Source: a virus. From it: a DNA stretch of 64,000 bases. This document shows positions 17,801-27,421 of this stretch, piece after piece; the stretch's first letter is position 1, and each line of letters starts with the position of its first letter. A program made the position numbers and the translations under genes. The notes under the pieces were generated by a model. That model searched no databases, was not told where the DNA came from, and saw nothing but the letters and a program-made list of their open reading frames with translations. Where the stretch lies: positions 58,177 through 122,176 of the IMG/VR virus record IMGVR_UViG_3300042862_000198; one strand, 5' to 3'.

Positions 17801-20414
17801 TATTAATAATTTAAAAAGATCTGATACAGTTGTTTTAAGAACTCAAAATGGTAATGCTCAAACTGATGGCCCATTACCTATTAATGCTGATAATTCATTA
17901 GTTACATTAGGTACATTAATACAAACATCTTCTGCTGCGGATAGACCAACTTTGCCAAGTTTTACTAGTTTAGAAATTCCTTTTAATAGACAAATTGCTA
18001 GTCATTATGCAGGTATTAAAGTTAGACTTAGAAATCAATATGGACAGTTAGATGGTATTAAACAAATACCTATTACACCGTGTGAACAAAAAATGAATTT
18101 TAATGTTACTACAGCTCCTTTCCCAGAAAATAATTTTGTTACTATAAATTCTGGAAGAGACTGTCCTACAATATTTAATCCTACAACAGGAAATAGTAAT
18201 TTAATTTGGTTAAGATTAGCTCAAACTCCTATATTTTTTGGAGGTGATACTTTTATAAATAGATATACTGAAAGAAATACATTTTTTTATTTTTATGATT
18301 GGTTGTTTAATGAACCTGATGGGTATGAATTTAATTATACATTGTATAATATGATTCCTACTGCAAGATTTTTTATAAATAGCATTGAATATGATCCATC
18401 TGTATTAGCACCTAATCAAGCAGTAGTTTTAGCTTTAATTAATCCAGGTAGTATAACTCCTTCTGGTACTGGTCCATGGCCAAGGGATTATTATCAACTT
18501 GATTGGTGGACAGATGATAATTCTAATGATCGTTATAATTATATTAATGATGATGAAGGTAATTATGGTTCTACTTGGGACTTAAGTGTGCCAAATGCTA
18601 ATTTTTATTTAGCAAATTCTAGTGTTAGAGACTTTTTTGTTGAATCAGATGTATTAGTAGATTTTAGACAACAAGGATTAACAGAAGGTGAAAAACATTA
18701 TGATCCATATAGATATACTGATTTAGAACGTATGTTTAATATTAATCCTGAAACTATAACAAAAGGAAATAGATATAGATATGATTATTCTTTAAGTATA
18801 TCTAAAGCCTTTACTCAATATTTTTCTCAAGGTACTTTACAAAGCAGGTATTATAATCCTCAAGTTTCACAACTTTGTTATACTTATTATCCTGATAGAA
18901 TATATTATTCTTTACAACAGCAAGATGAATCATTTAAAGATAGTTGGTTTATATATTTAGCAAATAATTACAAAGAATTTAAATCACAAGTAAGTGGTGT
19001 AAAAAGTGTAAATAAAAGTGGTATACTAATTACATTTAAAAATGATGGTCCTTTAATGTTCCAAGGTACTGATCAGTTACAAACTGATTTAGGAACTAAA
19101 CTTACTATTGGAGATGGAGGATTATTTTCACAACCCGGACAAGCTATAACAAATGCTGATAAATCATATGAATATGGTTCATCACAAAATAGATTATCAG
19201 TTATTGCATCTCCTGTAGGAATATATTATATATCTCAAAATCAAGGTAAGATTTTTACTTATGGTCAAGGATTAGAAGAAATATCTTCTATAGGATTAAA
19301 GTGGTGGTTTAATTTATTTTTACCATATAAACTTACTGATGACTTTCCTGATTATCCATATAAAGATAATCCAGTAGCTGGTATAGGTTGTCAAACTATG
19401 TATGATAGTGATAACACAATGTTATATTTTAGTAAAAAAGATTATAGGTTAAGAAAAACTACTGATCCAATTCCAAGAGTTCCCGGAACTGTTGCTTATG
19501 TACCTTTAATAACATATGGTAAAGATACTGGTAAAGGAGATTACTTTACATTAAATGGACAAGGAAGATATTTATTAGGAGATCCTTTCTTATTTGAAGA
19601 TGCCTCTTGGACAATAAGTTATGACCCAAAAATAAAAGCATGGATTTCTTTTCATGACTGGCATCCTAGCTTATCTTTAGGTACCAAAAATACTTTTTTA
19701 ACAACCGGAGACATAGGAAAACAAAATTCATTATGGAAACATAATTTTGTATGTAATAACTTTTGTAATTTTTATGATACACCATATCCTTTTGAAGTTG
19801 AGTTCCCTCACATTACTGGACAAACAGTAACTACTATAAGATCATTTGAATATATGTTAGAGTGTTATAAAAGATCAAGTATTAACTGTGTTGACCAGTT
19901 TAAAATTTTAGATTATAATTTTGATAAGGTTGTTATATTTAATAATGAACAAGTATCTGGATATTTAAATTTAAATATATTTCCAAAAAACAATGTAACT
20001 TTAAGTTTAACATATCCTAAATTAAATACAACAAACTTTGCTTCTTATGATATACTATTTTCTAAAGAAGAAAGTAAATATAAATTCAATCAATTTTGGG
20101 ATATAACTGCAGACCGTGGTGAATTTCCAGTAGGTTCAGGTTATCCACCATTAGGGCCAGTAATTCCTGGTACAACTGTATTGTCTGGAAATTATACTGA
20201 AAGAAATATATGGATAACAGATGCAAGTGGTTATAAAAAAATATTAAACCCATCTAATTTAAATTATGCTAAACCACCATTAGAAAGAAAAAAGTTTAGA
20301 AGTTATTTAAATTTTTTAAATTTAACAAGAAATGCAGCACCTGTTGGAGTTGTAAATGATGTTAATATGATAATTAAAGTGTTTGATGCTAAAATTCAAT
20401 ATTCTCCAAGATAA
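14871..20414 (+). CDS. Large tail protein (P22 gp10 / T7 gp12-like, crAss muzzle type)
   Basis: An 1847-residue protein. The first 60 residues have the FTKGLNKDSDPTYVNEGMWT signature, followed by AxNA. This matches the start of phage stabilisation/tail-tube B proteins, in which the N terminus caps a beta-propeller-like tube. Strand-rich repeats follow along its whole length, with Asn/Tyr/Ser-rich loops and no catalytic motif. From memory, crAss-like homologues form the distal tail or muzzle through which cargo and DNA leave. It starts two bases after the ring gene and its TAA overlaps the next ATG (TAATG). Identification rests on the N-terminal signature, size and gene order. Confidence 0.75.
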   Translation: MAESENSGQSITHTFTKGLNKDSDPTYVNEGMWTHARNAVNNTSEGDLGTLSNETSNYLCAITGATMQAAVTDIYIIGCIQIFSDKWIIFTAGHDNQGRPIMSEIGLLQEERCIYQPIVQDACLAFDKRFLISGVSREKEDCTWQVYWADGLNPDRYLNIGDPQTWIPTSYTYFGNSSGPLLVNYYSNGVNPPELWPGVEWDKLCSDNAGCNQTSPGVWPFGCPPVNACITCTPVNSLNCDKIRLARFMTTPCLNVTLGSSGGTLRNGTYYACIAYSIKGQKVTDYFSASNTQPVWSPDDLEGAIRISINADSENFDEFILVVVQIINQGAVAKQIGFYSTNTTVVELDQIKEDLITVPIGFLPIQTPIFEKSDQISEVNNYLLRVGPTSKLDFNYQPLANLITSKWASVEYPGNYYVKGGGKGSYLRDEVYAFFIRWIYDTGDKSSSYHIPGRIPSTYNNIIETAVLSNANPANINSLTPDDELYEVFNTASQTATPGTVLDDGGRVIAVGNMAYWESNEKYPDKKPDIWNSTSQCWTPLTIDPLTGLPTTAFDLCGKNIRHHKFPDNALNINTYHFLANPATATQNNDNQIRLMGVYFENITYPKDNEGNDIPGIVGYEILRGSREGNKSIIAKGMLNNLRTFAIKGSNAATATTGLYPNYPFNTITPPSASIGGNVGAQNDPYIRIPQTPGAQKPSSGIINQSVPSDMMTFHSPDTMFRTPFLSVTELKLYGQLRGTSQHQFLTPSDHPQFKLLSDTSTIVMIVGGIIEAILSNIGRTEQTIDSPFLGETITGGTTVPSVGNAAYAPLEAAYELRLGDPTTANPLSLLGYFNAAGGVADFTTLGLTSITSRTNIFNTATAAIPGVISQKRSYKNDLGDRQVLGRVGSVAFNAIGKFTYYFAKGADTSKKLILLFVKYKQYALQSVAHGFYGNFVPEPAANIFRYSIEDAFYIRDTIQEVPRYQSTITGLSQSYSINNLKRSDTVVLRTQNGNAQTDGPLPINADNSLVTLGTLIQTSSAADRPTLPSFTSLEIPFNRQIASHYAGIKVRLRNQYGQLDGIKQIPITPCEQKMNFNVTTAPFPENNFVTINSGRDCPTIFNPTTGNSNLIWLRLAQTPIFFGGDTFINRYTERNTFFYFYDWLFNEPDGYEFNYTLYNMIPTARFFINSIEYDPSVLAPNQAVVLALINPGSITPSGTGPWPRDYYQLDWWTDDNSNDRYNYINDDEGNYGSTWDLSVPNANFYLANSSVRDFFVESDVLVDFRQQGLTEGEKHYDPYRYTDLERMFNINPETITKGNRYRYDYSLSISKAFTQYFSQGTLQSRYYNPQVSQLCYTYYPDRIYYSLQQQDESFKDSWFIYLANNYKEFKSQVSGVKSVNKSGILITFKNDGPLMFQGTDQLQTDLGTKLTIGDGGLFSQPGQAITNADKSYEYGSSQNRLSVIASPVGIYYISQNQGKIFTYGQGLEEISSIGLKWWFNLFLPYKLTDDFPDYPYKDNPVAGIGCQTMYDSDNTMLYFSKKDYRLRKTTDPIPRVPGTVAYVPLITYGKDTGKGDYFTLNGQGRYLLGDPFLFEDASWTISYDPKIKAWISFHDWHPSLSLGTKNTFLTTGDIGKQNSLWKHNFVCNNFCNFYDTPYPFEVEFPHITGQTVTTIRSFEYMLECYKRSSINCVDQFKILDYNFDKVVIFNNEQVSGYLNLNIFPKNNVTLSLTYPKLNTTNFASYDILFSKEESKYKFNQFWDITADRGEFPVGSGYPPLGPVIPGTTVLSGNYTERNIWITDASGYKKILNPSNLNYAKPPLERKKFRSYLNFLNLTRNAAPVGVVNDVNMIIKVFDAKIQYSPR

Positions 20415-21691
20415 TGTTAAATAAAAAAGTTTTATCTAAAATAGATTTAGGAAGTTATAAAAAACCTAATCCTTATAGTAAGGATATAATCTATGATCCA
20501 AAAGGTCAATGGAAATATCCTGGACAAAACACTAGAATACCTGGTGGAGATATTACTATGCAAGGAGTACCATATCCTGTATGGGCTCAACCTAATGTAG
20601 GTCAACCACAAATGATGTATCCTGATCAAAACTATCAGTTTCCAGGAGCAGATTATGTAGATGAGTTTCCTCAGATGAGAAAAGGAGGTAGAATAAAAGG
20701 TCTTGTATCAATGCCAAAACCAGGTAAAAAAGGTTTAATGTCTAAAAAGTATTCTAGAAGTTTAGATGCAACTAATAAACTGTTTACACAAAACTATTTA
20801 TTTGCAAAACCTAAATCTAGAAAGAATAAAGTATTTGATCCTAATGCAAACTATGCAAAAGGTGGTGCTTTACTTACTAAAGAAGTAACATGTAAAAAGT
20901 GTGGTTGGGAATGGGATGCTGCAGATGGTGGTAAAAATATTACTACATGTCATAAATGTGGTGGTCAAGGATTAGTTCATGCTCAGAAAGGTGGTTCTCA
21001 AATTTATAAATATGCAGATAGACCAGAAGCTACTTATAAAAAAGATGCTAAAGGAAATTGGTTAATAAACTTACCCTCTACTAAAGGAGAGTATGTTCCT
21101 ATTAAAGACCCAACAGGTAAACGTGCAGGTGAACTAAATGAAAAAGCTAAACCTATAACATTTAAGATGCCTGTTATTGTTAGTGCAGAAGAAAAATATC
21201 ATGATGGTCCTTTAATGGGAATAGGAAAAAACATTAATGGTGGTGATGGTATGATGGAAAACATCTTTGAAGTAGTTGATCCATCAGGAATAACATCATG
21301 GGATGATATTGCTAGAAGTTATGAAAAAGAAGGTATGTCACCTAATACGTGGTTAGAAATAGCTGGTGCTATTCCTTTGCTTGGTAAAGCTGCCAAGGCT
21401 TCTGCCGCAGGTATACATATTGCAAAATACAAAGGTTTAGATAAACTGTTGTATAATATGTTACCTAAAAGTAATACTGTGTCACGTACATTAAAAGGAG
21501 CAGGTTATGCTGGTCGTGGATATGATGGATACCAAGTTTATGATGAGGCTAACAGACCTTATACTTTAAATAATATGGGACCAAAATATGAAGAAGGTGG
21601 AGCAAGTAATGATTATGTAGATGCAGAATTAACACCAGAAGAAATAAAAGATTTAATAGCACAAGGTTATGTGATAGAAGAACTCAATTAA
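20414..21691 (+). CDS. Virion cargo-type protein with zinc ribbon
   Basis: A 425-residue basic protein coupled by TAATG to the tail gene. Residues 160-182 form a zinc ribbon: Cys160-x2-Cys163, then Cys179-x2-Cys182. The first 150 residues are Pro/Lys/Gly-rich and low in structure. Residues about 310-350 form a glycine- and alanine-rich helix (GAIPLLGKAAKASAAGI) like those in membrane-active or pre-toxin segments. The end (LTPEEIKDLIAQGYVIEEL) resembles the end of the next protein (MTDEEIQEFLANGG and on), a possible shared packaging tag. The role as an injected cargo protein is inferred from context. Confidence 0.6.
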   Translation: MLNKKVLSKIDLGSYKKPNPYSKDIIYDPKGQWKYPGQNTRIPGGDITMQGVPYPVWAQPNVGQPQMMYPDQNYQFPGADYVDEFPQMRKGGRIKGLVSMPKPGKKGLMSKKYSRSLDATNKLFTQNYLFAKPKSRKNKVFDPNANYAKGGALLTKEVTCKKCGWEWDAADGGKNITTCHKCGGQGLVHAQKGGSQIYKYADRPEATYKKDAKGNWLINLPSTKGEYVPIKDPTGKRAGELNEKAKPITFKMPVIVSAEEKYHDGPLMGIGKNINGGDGMMENIFEVVDPSGITSWDDIARSYEKEGMSPNTWLEIAGAIPLLGKAAKASAAGIHIAKYKGLDKLLYNMLPKSNTVSRTLKGAGYAGRGYDGYQVYDEANRPYTLNNMGPKYEEGGASNDYVDAELTPEEIKDLIAQGYVIEELN

Positions 21692-21702
21692 ACTTTATAA
21701 GT

Positions 21703-21733
21703 TTACTGAATAAATTAAAATTTATTATATTTA
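21703..21733 (+). promoter_or_regulatory. Promoter-like site upstream of the cargo gene
   Basis: TTACTG at 21703-21708, then 17 bases, then TATATTTA from 21726. The second box differs from the Bacteroidota TAnnTTTG element by one base. The surrounding sequence is very like that at 27422. Confidence 0.45.
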
Positions 21734-21748
21734 ATTATAACTAGTTAT

Positions 21749-24700
21749 ATGAAAAAAAGAGTAAGAATTTATAAATCATCAGATGGTGAAGGTAAATTTA
21801 TAAATAAAACTGCACAATTTTTACAAAGAGCCCAAGAAGGGGGAGTTCCTGATTCTAATATGATGGGATATCCAGGTGCTCAACAACAATCTCAAGAACT
21901 TACTGATGATCAGTTAGCATCTGTTGTATTACAAGATATATCAAATTCTGCACCTAGAGAAGCAATTGTTGTAAAGTTAGTTAATGTATTTGGTAAAGAA
22001 CCAACGCAAGCTATGCAATTTGTAGATCAAATGTATAACTATGTTAAAGAACAACAACAATCAGAAATAGATAGTGAAGATAATGAAGATGAAGAATCAG
22101 AAGATATAGTATCTGGAAATGATGTAATAGAAATTGCAGAACCTGAAGAAGAAGAAGAATCTCAATCAGGTACAGACATGTCAAATGAAATGATTCTAGA
22201 AGATGATGGATCAGATTATGATGACAATGCAGCAGCATCAGATTTAATTATGCAATATGGTGGTTACTATAAAGCTCAAGATGGTGTAGAAGTTCCTATT
22301 GAAATGCCTGATCTAAGTGCTTATTTACCACAAAATATTTCTGATTACTATGATAATTTAGATTATATATCACAAAGGGCATACCCAGAACTTGAAGAGG
22401 ATACTGAAGAATATCAAGATTTTGTAGCACCTGACGTGCCTGAAGATGTTGATTTTGATGTTGCAAGATATGGTGGAAGTAAAAAAAGTAAAAAACAGTT
22501 TGTAAATTCTGTTCTTAATCTTGTTAAAAAACAAATGGGTGGTCCTAATGAAGATAGTGAAACTTCAAGTAATGATGCAGACCCAACTGGTTCTAATGTA
22601 AGAAAACAAAATCTTGATAAATTTATTAATTCTGTAAAAAATGAATCTGCAATAGCAACAGCTCAAAAACAAGCTGAAGAACATTATGATCAAATGATAC
22701 AACAACAGCAAATGCCACAACTGAATGAAGAAATGCAAAGAGGTGGTAGAGTAGTTCGTGGTAATAAATTGAGATATAAAGCAAATCAGTTAAGAGATTT
22801 TTTAACAGGTAGAAATAGAAGAGAAGAAAATGATTATAGTAATGTTGATAATAATTCTTCAACAGGCTATGAAAGTGGAGATTACAATCAAGATGGTTAT
22901 ACAGATGCAACTGATTATGCTGTTAGAGGACAATTTGATGAACAAAGACCTAGTTATAGAGTAGATGTTAGGAAATCAAATTGGTTAACAGGTAGACCTA
23001 GTAAATACACAATTGATTATTATGGACAAAGTCCAATGCCAGGAATGGGTTCAAAAAACCAAGGTACTGGAATGTATACTCTTGATGGCAAAATATATAG
23101 GTGGCCTGCAACTAGGAAAAAAGTTGAAGTAGCTGCAGCTTCTGTAAACAAAGATGCAATTAAAGAAGTAGCAACTGCTACTCCAGATTCAAAAGCTACA
23201 ACTAAAGCTTCTGAAACTGCTGTAACATCTACTACAAGTACATCAACTCAAGGAACTGTTGCAAAAGATGTTAAAGCTGGTGATATAAAAGAAACAGTAA
23301 CAACAACTAAAAATGGTAAAACTACTGTTGTTCCAACTAATTATGGAACTATTGATCCTAGTAAAATGTTAAGATTAGATACAGTAGGTAATAATTTTGT
23401 AACTAAGTATCTTGATTCTGAATCTAAGACTCCTATAATTAAACAAAGAGATAATTGGGGTAGACCAGTAGGTGATAAGTTCTATGGATATAATCCTAAA
23501 ACAAAAAAATATGAACAAGGAAAACTAAAAAATAAATATGGAGGTTCTATGCCTTATGAAATAGGGGGATCAGTTAATGATCCTTTTATGGATCCTTATG
23601 GAAACTTACAGCAATTTATAGATGGTGGAGATGAAGACTTTACTCAAGCTGACATAGATGATGTGTATTCTAAAAATACTGCTAATGCAGATTTTCCAGA
23701 ATCTGAATATCAAAGAGGTGGTGGAGTTAGAAGGTTTATTGAAAATAATTTTCCAGGAAATATAATAGGTCCTAGAAGAACTTATAGAAATGAAATCCAA
23801 AGAGTTTATGATCCAAGAACAGGTAAGACAGTTGCTATGCCTATTAATATGGGTAACTTATCTTCAGTAAATGTAGATAAATCTAGATTTTCAGGTGCTC
23901 CAAAAAAATATACTATGTATTTTAATGGTCAATCTGGTCAACCTAGTACTACATCAAAAGGTAATACTACTTCTCAAAGTGGTCGTGATAGATATTGTTT
24001 AGATTTTCCTAATTCACCAAATTGTCAAGGTGGAAAAAAACCAGTTAAAGATAATTATACTGAAGATACTAGAGAAAATAATAAAAATCAAAGATCTGGA
24101 AGACAAGGTTATGGTTTTATGAATGATTTAAAACTTAGAATGCAAGGTTTAGATGAATATGGAAATCCTAAAGGTAGTAAGCAAAGTGATAAAGTACCAT
24201 TGTCTAATGAAGAAATGCTTATAAAACAAGGTAAAATTTGGGATGAAAAAAGTAAACGTTGGATTGTAAAACCAGAACCACTTTCTGCACCTATGCAGTA
24301 TATGAAAGATTCATTAACTTTACCCAATAATCCTCAACCTTTTTCATCTGATCAATTAATTAATACATCAGGACCAAGAAATACAGAAATGCAATATGGA
24401 GGAGGCTTAGAAATGTTTATTCCTAGAGCACAAGATGGTTTTCAAACTCCTTTAAGTCCAGGAGAATGTCCAATGGGTTCTACTAAAAATGCAGCTGGAG
24501 ATTGTGTAGATTTTATGGGTAAAGTTGTTAAAAAAAGATCTACAGGATCTGACTTTGGAAATAATACTCAAGATATGAAACAACCAGGAGTAATGGATGA
24601 AGATTATAAAAATCCATTAACAGGTGAAAAGCCTGGTGTTATTAAAGGTGCTGATGGAAATCTTAAAATGAATCAAGAAGATCCAACATTTTATGGAGAT

Positions 24701-25108
24701 CAGTATGCTGTTGATGTAGAAAATAAAAGAAATAAAGGAAAACTTACCTTTGGTAAAAATAATACTGGAGTTAGTGAAGCAAGATTAAGTTTATTTAATA
24801 CAGGAGTTGATATGATAGATAGTGCTAGTAGAAATAGAGACTATCAAAAAGCAGAAGCTGAAATGCAAGAAGATTTAAATTCTAATAATCTTTATGCTTC
24901 TAAATCAACTCTTGACAAAGGAGATTATGAAACTAATTCAGGTTTATTTAGACCTGATGAACAAGGAGCAATGCGTGAAAGTAGATCTAAACAATATGGT
25001 GGAGATGTATATCAAGATGGAGGTTATGTAGAAGGTGATGAAGTTTTCATGACTGATGAAGAAATACAAGAATTTCTTGCTAATGGTGGTGATTTAGAAT
25101 TTATATAA
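21749..25108 (+). CDS. Acidic, modular cargo protein with YGG motifs and dockerin-like loop
   Basis: A 1119-residue low-complexity protein. Residues about 100-165 are very acidic (runs of Glu, Asp and Ser). Short YGG/GG motifs preceded by hydrophobic residues recur along its length (MQYGGYY, ARYGGSK, KYGGSM, MQYGGGL, KQYGGDV). Residues 378-389 match the dockerin/EF-hand calcium loop (DYNQDGYTDATD). A segment near residues 400-430 (VDVRKSN to KYTIDYYGQS) is repeated near 708-735 (VNVDKSR to KYTMYFNGQS), so the protein contains an internal duplication. The C terminus resembles that of the 425-residue protein. There is no classic enzyme motif. It probably occupies the capsid or tail as cargo; the GG motifs might be processing sites, which is speculation. 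Confidence 0.6.
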   Translation: MKKRVRIYKSSDGEGKFINKTAQFLQRAQEGGVPDSNMMGYPGAQQQSQELTDDQLASVVLQDISNSAPREAIVVKLVNVFGKEPTQAMQFVDQMYNYVKEQQQSEIDSEDNEDEESEDIVSGNDVIEIAEPEEEEESQSGTDMSNEMILEDDGSDYDDNAAASDLIMQYGGYYKAQDGVEVPIEMPDLSAYLPQNISDYYDNLDYISQRAYPELEEDTEEYQDFVAPDVPEDVDFDVARYGGSKKSKKQFVNSVLNLVKKQMGGPNEDSETSSNDADPTGSNVRKQNLDKFINSVKNESAIATAQKQAEEHYDQMIQQQQMPQLNEEMQRGGRVVRGNKLRYKANQLRDFLTGRNRREENDYSNVDNNSSTGYESGDYNQDGYTDATDYAVRGQFDEQRPSYRVDVRKSNWLTGRPSKYTIDYYGQSPMPGMGSKNQGTGMYTLDGKIYRWPATRKKVEVAAASVNKDAIKEVATATPDSKATTKASETAVTSTTSTSTQGTVAKDVKAGDIKETVTTTKNGKTTVVPTNYGTIDPSKMLRLDTVGNNFVTKYLDSESKTPIIKQRDNWGRPVGDKFYGYNPKTKKYEQGKLKNKYGGSMPYEIGGSVNDPFMDPYGNLQQFIDGGDEDFTQADIDDVYSKNTANADFPESEYQRGGGVRRFIENNFPGNIIGPRRTYRNEIQRVYDPRTGKTVAMPINMGNLSSVNVDKSRFSGAPKKYTMYFNGQSGQPSTTSKGNTTSQSGRDRYCLDFPNSPNCQGGKKPVKDNYTEDTRENNKNQRSGRQGYGFMNDLKLRMQGLDEYGNPKGSKQSDKVPLSNEEMLIKQGKIWDEKSKRWIVKPEPLSAPMQYMKDSLTLPNNPQPFSSDQLINTSGPRNTEMQYGGGLEMFIPRAQDGFQTPLSPGECPMGSTKNAAGDCVDFMGKVVKKRSTGSDFGNNTQDMKQPGVMDEDYKNPLTGEKPGVIKGADGNLKMNQEDPTFYGDQYAVDVENKRNKGKLTFGKNNTGVSEARLSLFNTGVDMIDSASRNRDYQKAEAEMQEDLNSNNLYASKSTLDKGDYETNSGLFRPDEQGAMRESRSKQYGGDVYQDGGYVEGDEVFMTDEEIQEFLANGGDLEFI

Positions 25109-25118
25109 ACTATATAAG

Positions 25119-27407
25119 ATGTTAAGAAGAGTAAAAATTAAAGTTGTTCCTAAAGCTAAAACTGGTTATCAAGTTCAAGGATCATTATATAATAGCCCAG
25201 CAACTATTGGTGGAGCTGATTATAATGCTAATATGGGGGCACCTGATGCTAAAGTTAAAAGAACTATATCAAGAGTTCCTAGAAAAGAAGCTAACTTAGA
25301 AGCTGAAGGTGGAGAGACTGTAGTTGGTAACTTAGATGGAAGCATGATGCCTTCATTTAAAACAATTGTAGGTCCAAGACATAGTAGTGGTGGTGTTCCT
25401 CTTAATTTACCTGATGACAGTTTTATTTTTAGTGATACTAAATCTATGATGATTACTGATCCTGTTATTTTAAAAATGTTTAATAAAAAACCAAAGAAAG
25501 GTGGTTATACTCCTGCTGAGTTATCAAAGAAATTTGATATCAATAAGTATAGAGAACTTTTACAAAATCCTGATGCAGATAAGATAGATATTAAGACTGC
25601 TGAATTAATGATTAAGAATAGTGTATTAAAGTTAGGAGCATTAGCATTAGCTCAAGAATCTAAAAAAGCTTTTCCTCAAGGTATTCCAGAAATTGCTAAA
25701 CCATATATGGAAGCAAATGGAATAGCTGAAGAAGATTTAATACCACAGCCACAACAACAAAATCCTGAAATGCAAAATCAGGAAATGGAACAAGAGATGC
25801 CAATGGAAATGCCAAATGGTGAACCTGTTGCAATGCCACAAGAAGAAATGTTACAACCAGGCATGGATCAACCAGCTCCTATGGCAGCTTATGGTATGTC
25901 TATGGGTGGTTATGATATGCCAGAGTATATGGCTTATGGTGGCATGTTCCAAAGAGGTGGGCCAAATACAACAAGACAACAATCAAAAACTGATTATACT
26001 AAAGATTATGGTATTAAACTTAATGAAGAAGGTATTGGTGTTGATAGATATGAAAATATTCAAGGAAAATCAAAAATAGGTTTTGGAAATGCTGAAGAAA
26101 ACTTAAAGAGTTTTGCTAAATGGGAAAAAATATATCCAGGATATGCTGAATTATTAAAAGAAATAAATAAACCAGGTGGTCCAGGAAAAAATAATCCTAA
26201 AGTTAAGCAATTTCAAACTTGGATTAATAATGATTACATACCTGAACAAGTAGCAGAACTTAATTCTAAAAGAGTTTCTTCTGGAAGACCAGCCTATACT
26301 GAAAATGAGTTAACTAATTTAAAGTCTAGTCTTATAAGTGATTTTGGTTTTGACAGTAGCACAGGACAAAGAATTGATGCTGATTTTGGAGCTTTTACAT
26401 CATCAAGAACACCTATAAATTTTGATTTTGAAAAGATGCCAGATAAAGAAAAAGGTCCTTGTCAATGTGAGGATGCTACAAAAACTGGATATGAATCTAA
26501 AGTAAATGGTGTATGTCCATGTGATACTAAAAAGTCTCCATGTGAATGTACTGACCCTGATACTGGTGACACATATGATCCTGGTGAAGATGCAAATGGT
26601 AATTGTAATGAATGTTCAAAAGAATATCCTGGTGAAACCCCAGAAAAAGAGAATGCTAAATGGTGGTTACAAGATAACATAAATACTATGGGTGCAGCTT
26701 CTGATCTAGCAGGTATTAAAAAATATATGCCGTGGGAAGCAAGAGTTGATCTTGAAGAACCAAGACCTACATTTTTAGATCCTACAAGAGAACTTGCTGC
26801 ACAATCTGAACAAGCTAATATTGCTTCTCAAGCTTCTGCATCTTTTGCAGGTCCTCAAGGATTAGGTGCAAGAAATGCAGCAACACAAGGAAATGCAGCA
26901 ACTCAAGCAGCAAACACTTTAGGTAATATAAATAATCAAAATGTAAATATAGCAAACCAGTTTGAGGCAAATCAAGTTGGTGTTAGAAATCAAGAACAAG
27001 CTATGAACCAACAAATGGCTACTAGACGTTATGATAAAAATGTTATTGCTAACCAACAATTTGATAATGCTAAAAGACAAGGAAGAAAAGCTTTAAGAGA
27101 TTCCTATACTACAGCTATTACTAATAGAGCTAAGACAGATGCTATGAATCAAATGTATCCTAATTATCAAGTAGATCCAGCATCTGGAGGTTTTGTTGAC
27201 TATACTCCAACTGATAAAGAATTTGATAAAACAAAAGAAGCGGATATATTTGAGTATAGAAATAAACTTAAAGCTGCAGGTTGGTCTGAAAAAGAGATTA
27301 CTGCAGAAATGGCAAGAAAGTTTGGTAAAAAGTTTGGTGGTGCAATTTATGGTAATGGTGGAGGAGTTTATGTAATGGGTGGTTCAGTTTATCCTTTTTT
27401 AGACTAA
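25119..27407 (+). CDS. Conserved crAss-like internal virion protein
   Basis: A 762-residue protein. The N-terminal 120 residues carry a strongly patterned block (EANLEAEGGETVVG, then GPRHSSGGVPLNLPDDSF, then FSDTKSM) that I recognise from large structural proteins of Bacteroidota phages. Residues about 215-255 are Met/Pro/Gln-rich. Residues about 447-505 hold a cysteine cluster with two related units (PCQCEDATKTGYE..CPC and PCECTDPDTGDTY..CNEC). The C-terminal third is Gln/Asn/Ala-rich and helical, ending in glycine-rich GGGVYVMGGS. It starts 10 bases after the 1119-residue gene. It is probably an internal or injected virion component. The function of the EGGE block is unknown to me. Confidence 0.65.
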   Translation: MLRRVKIKVVPKAKTGYQVQGSLYNSPATIGGADYNANMGAPDAKVKRTISRVPRKEANLEAEGGETVVGNLDGSMMPSFKTIVGPRHSSGGVPLNLPDDSFIFSDTKSMMITDPVILKMFNKKPKKGGYTPAELSKKFDINKYRELLQNPDADKIDIKTAELMIKNSVLKLGALALAQESKKAFPQGIPEIAKPYMEANGIAEEDLIPQPQQQNPEMQNQEMEQEMPMEMPNGEPVAMPQEEMLQPGMDQPAPMAAYGMSMGGYDMPEYMAYGGMFQRGGPNTTRQQSKTDYTKDYGIKLNEEGIGVDRYENIQGKSKIGFGNAEENLKSFAKWEKIYPGYAELLKEINKPGGPGKNNPKVKQFQTWINNDYIPEQVAELNSKRVSSGRPAYTENELTNLKSSLISDFGFDSSTGQRIDADFGAFTSSRTPINFDFEKMPDKEKGPCQCEDATKTGYESKVNGVCPCDTKKSPCECTDPDTGDTYDPGEDANGNCNECSKEYPGETPEKENAKWWLQDNINTMGAASDLAGIKKYMPWEARVDLEEPRPTFLDPTRELAAQSEQANIASQASASFAGPQGLGARNAATQGNAATQAANTLGNINNQNVNIANQFEANQVGVRNQEQAMNQQMATRRYDKNVIANQQFDNAKRQGRKALRDSYTTAITNRAKTDAMNQMYPNYQVDPASGGFVDYTPTDKEFDKTKEADIFEYRNKLKAAGWSEKEITAEMARKFGKKFGGAIYGNGGGVYVMGGSVYPFLD

Positions 27408-27421
27408 TAAACTTTTTAAAT

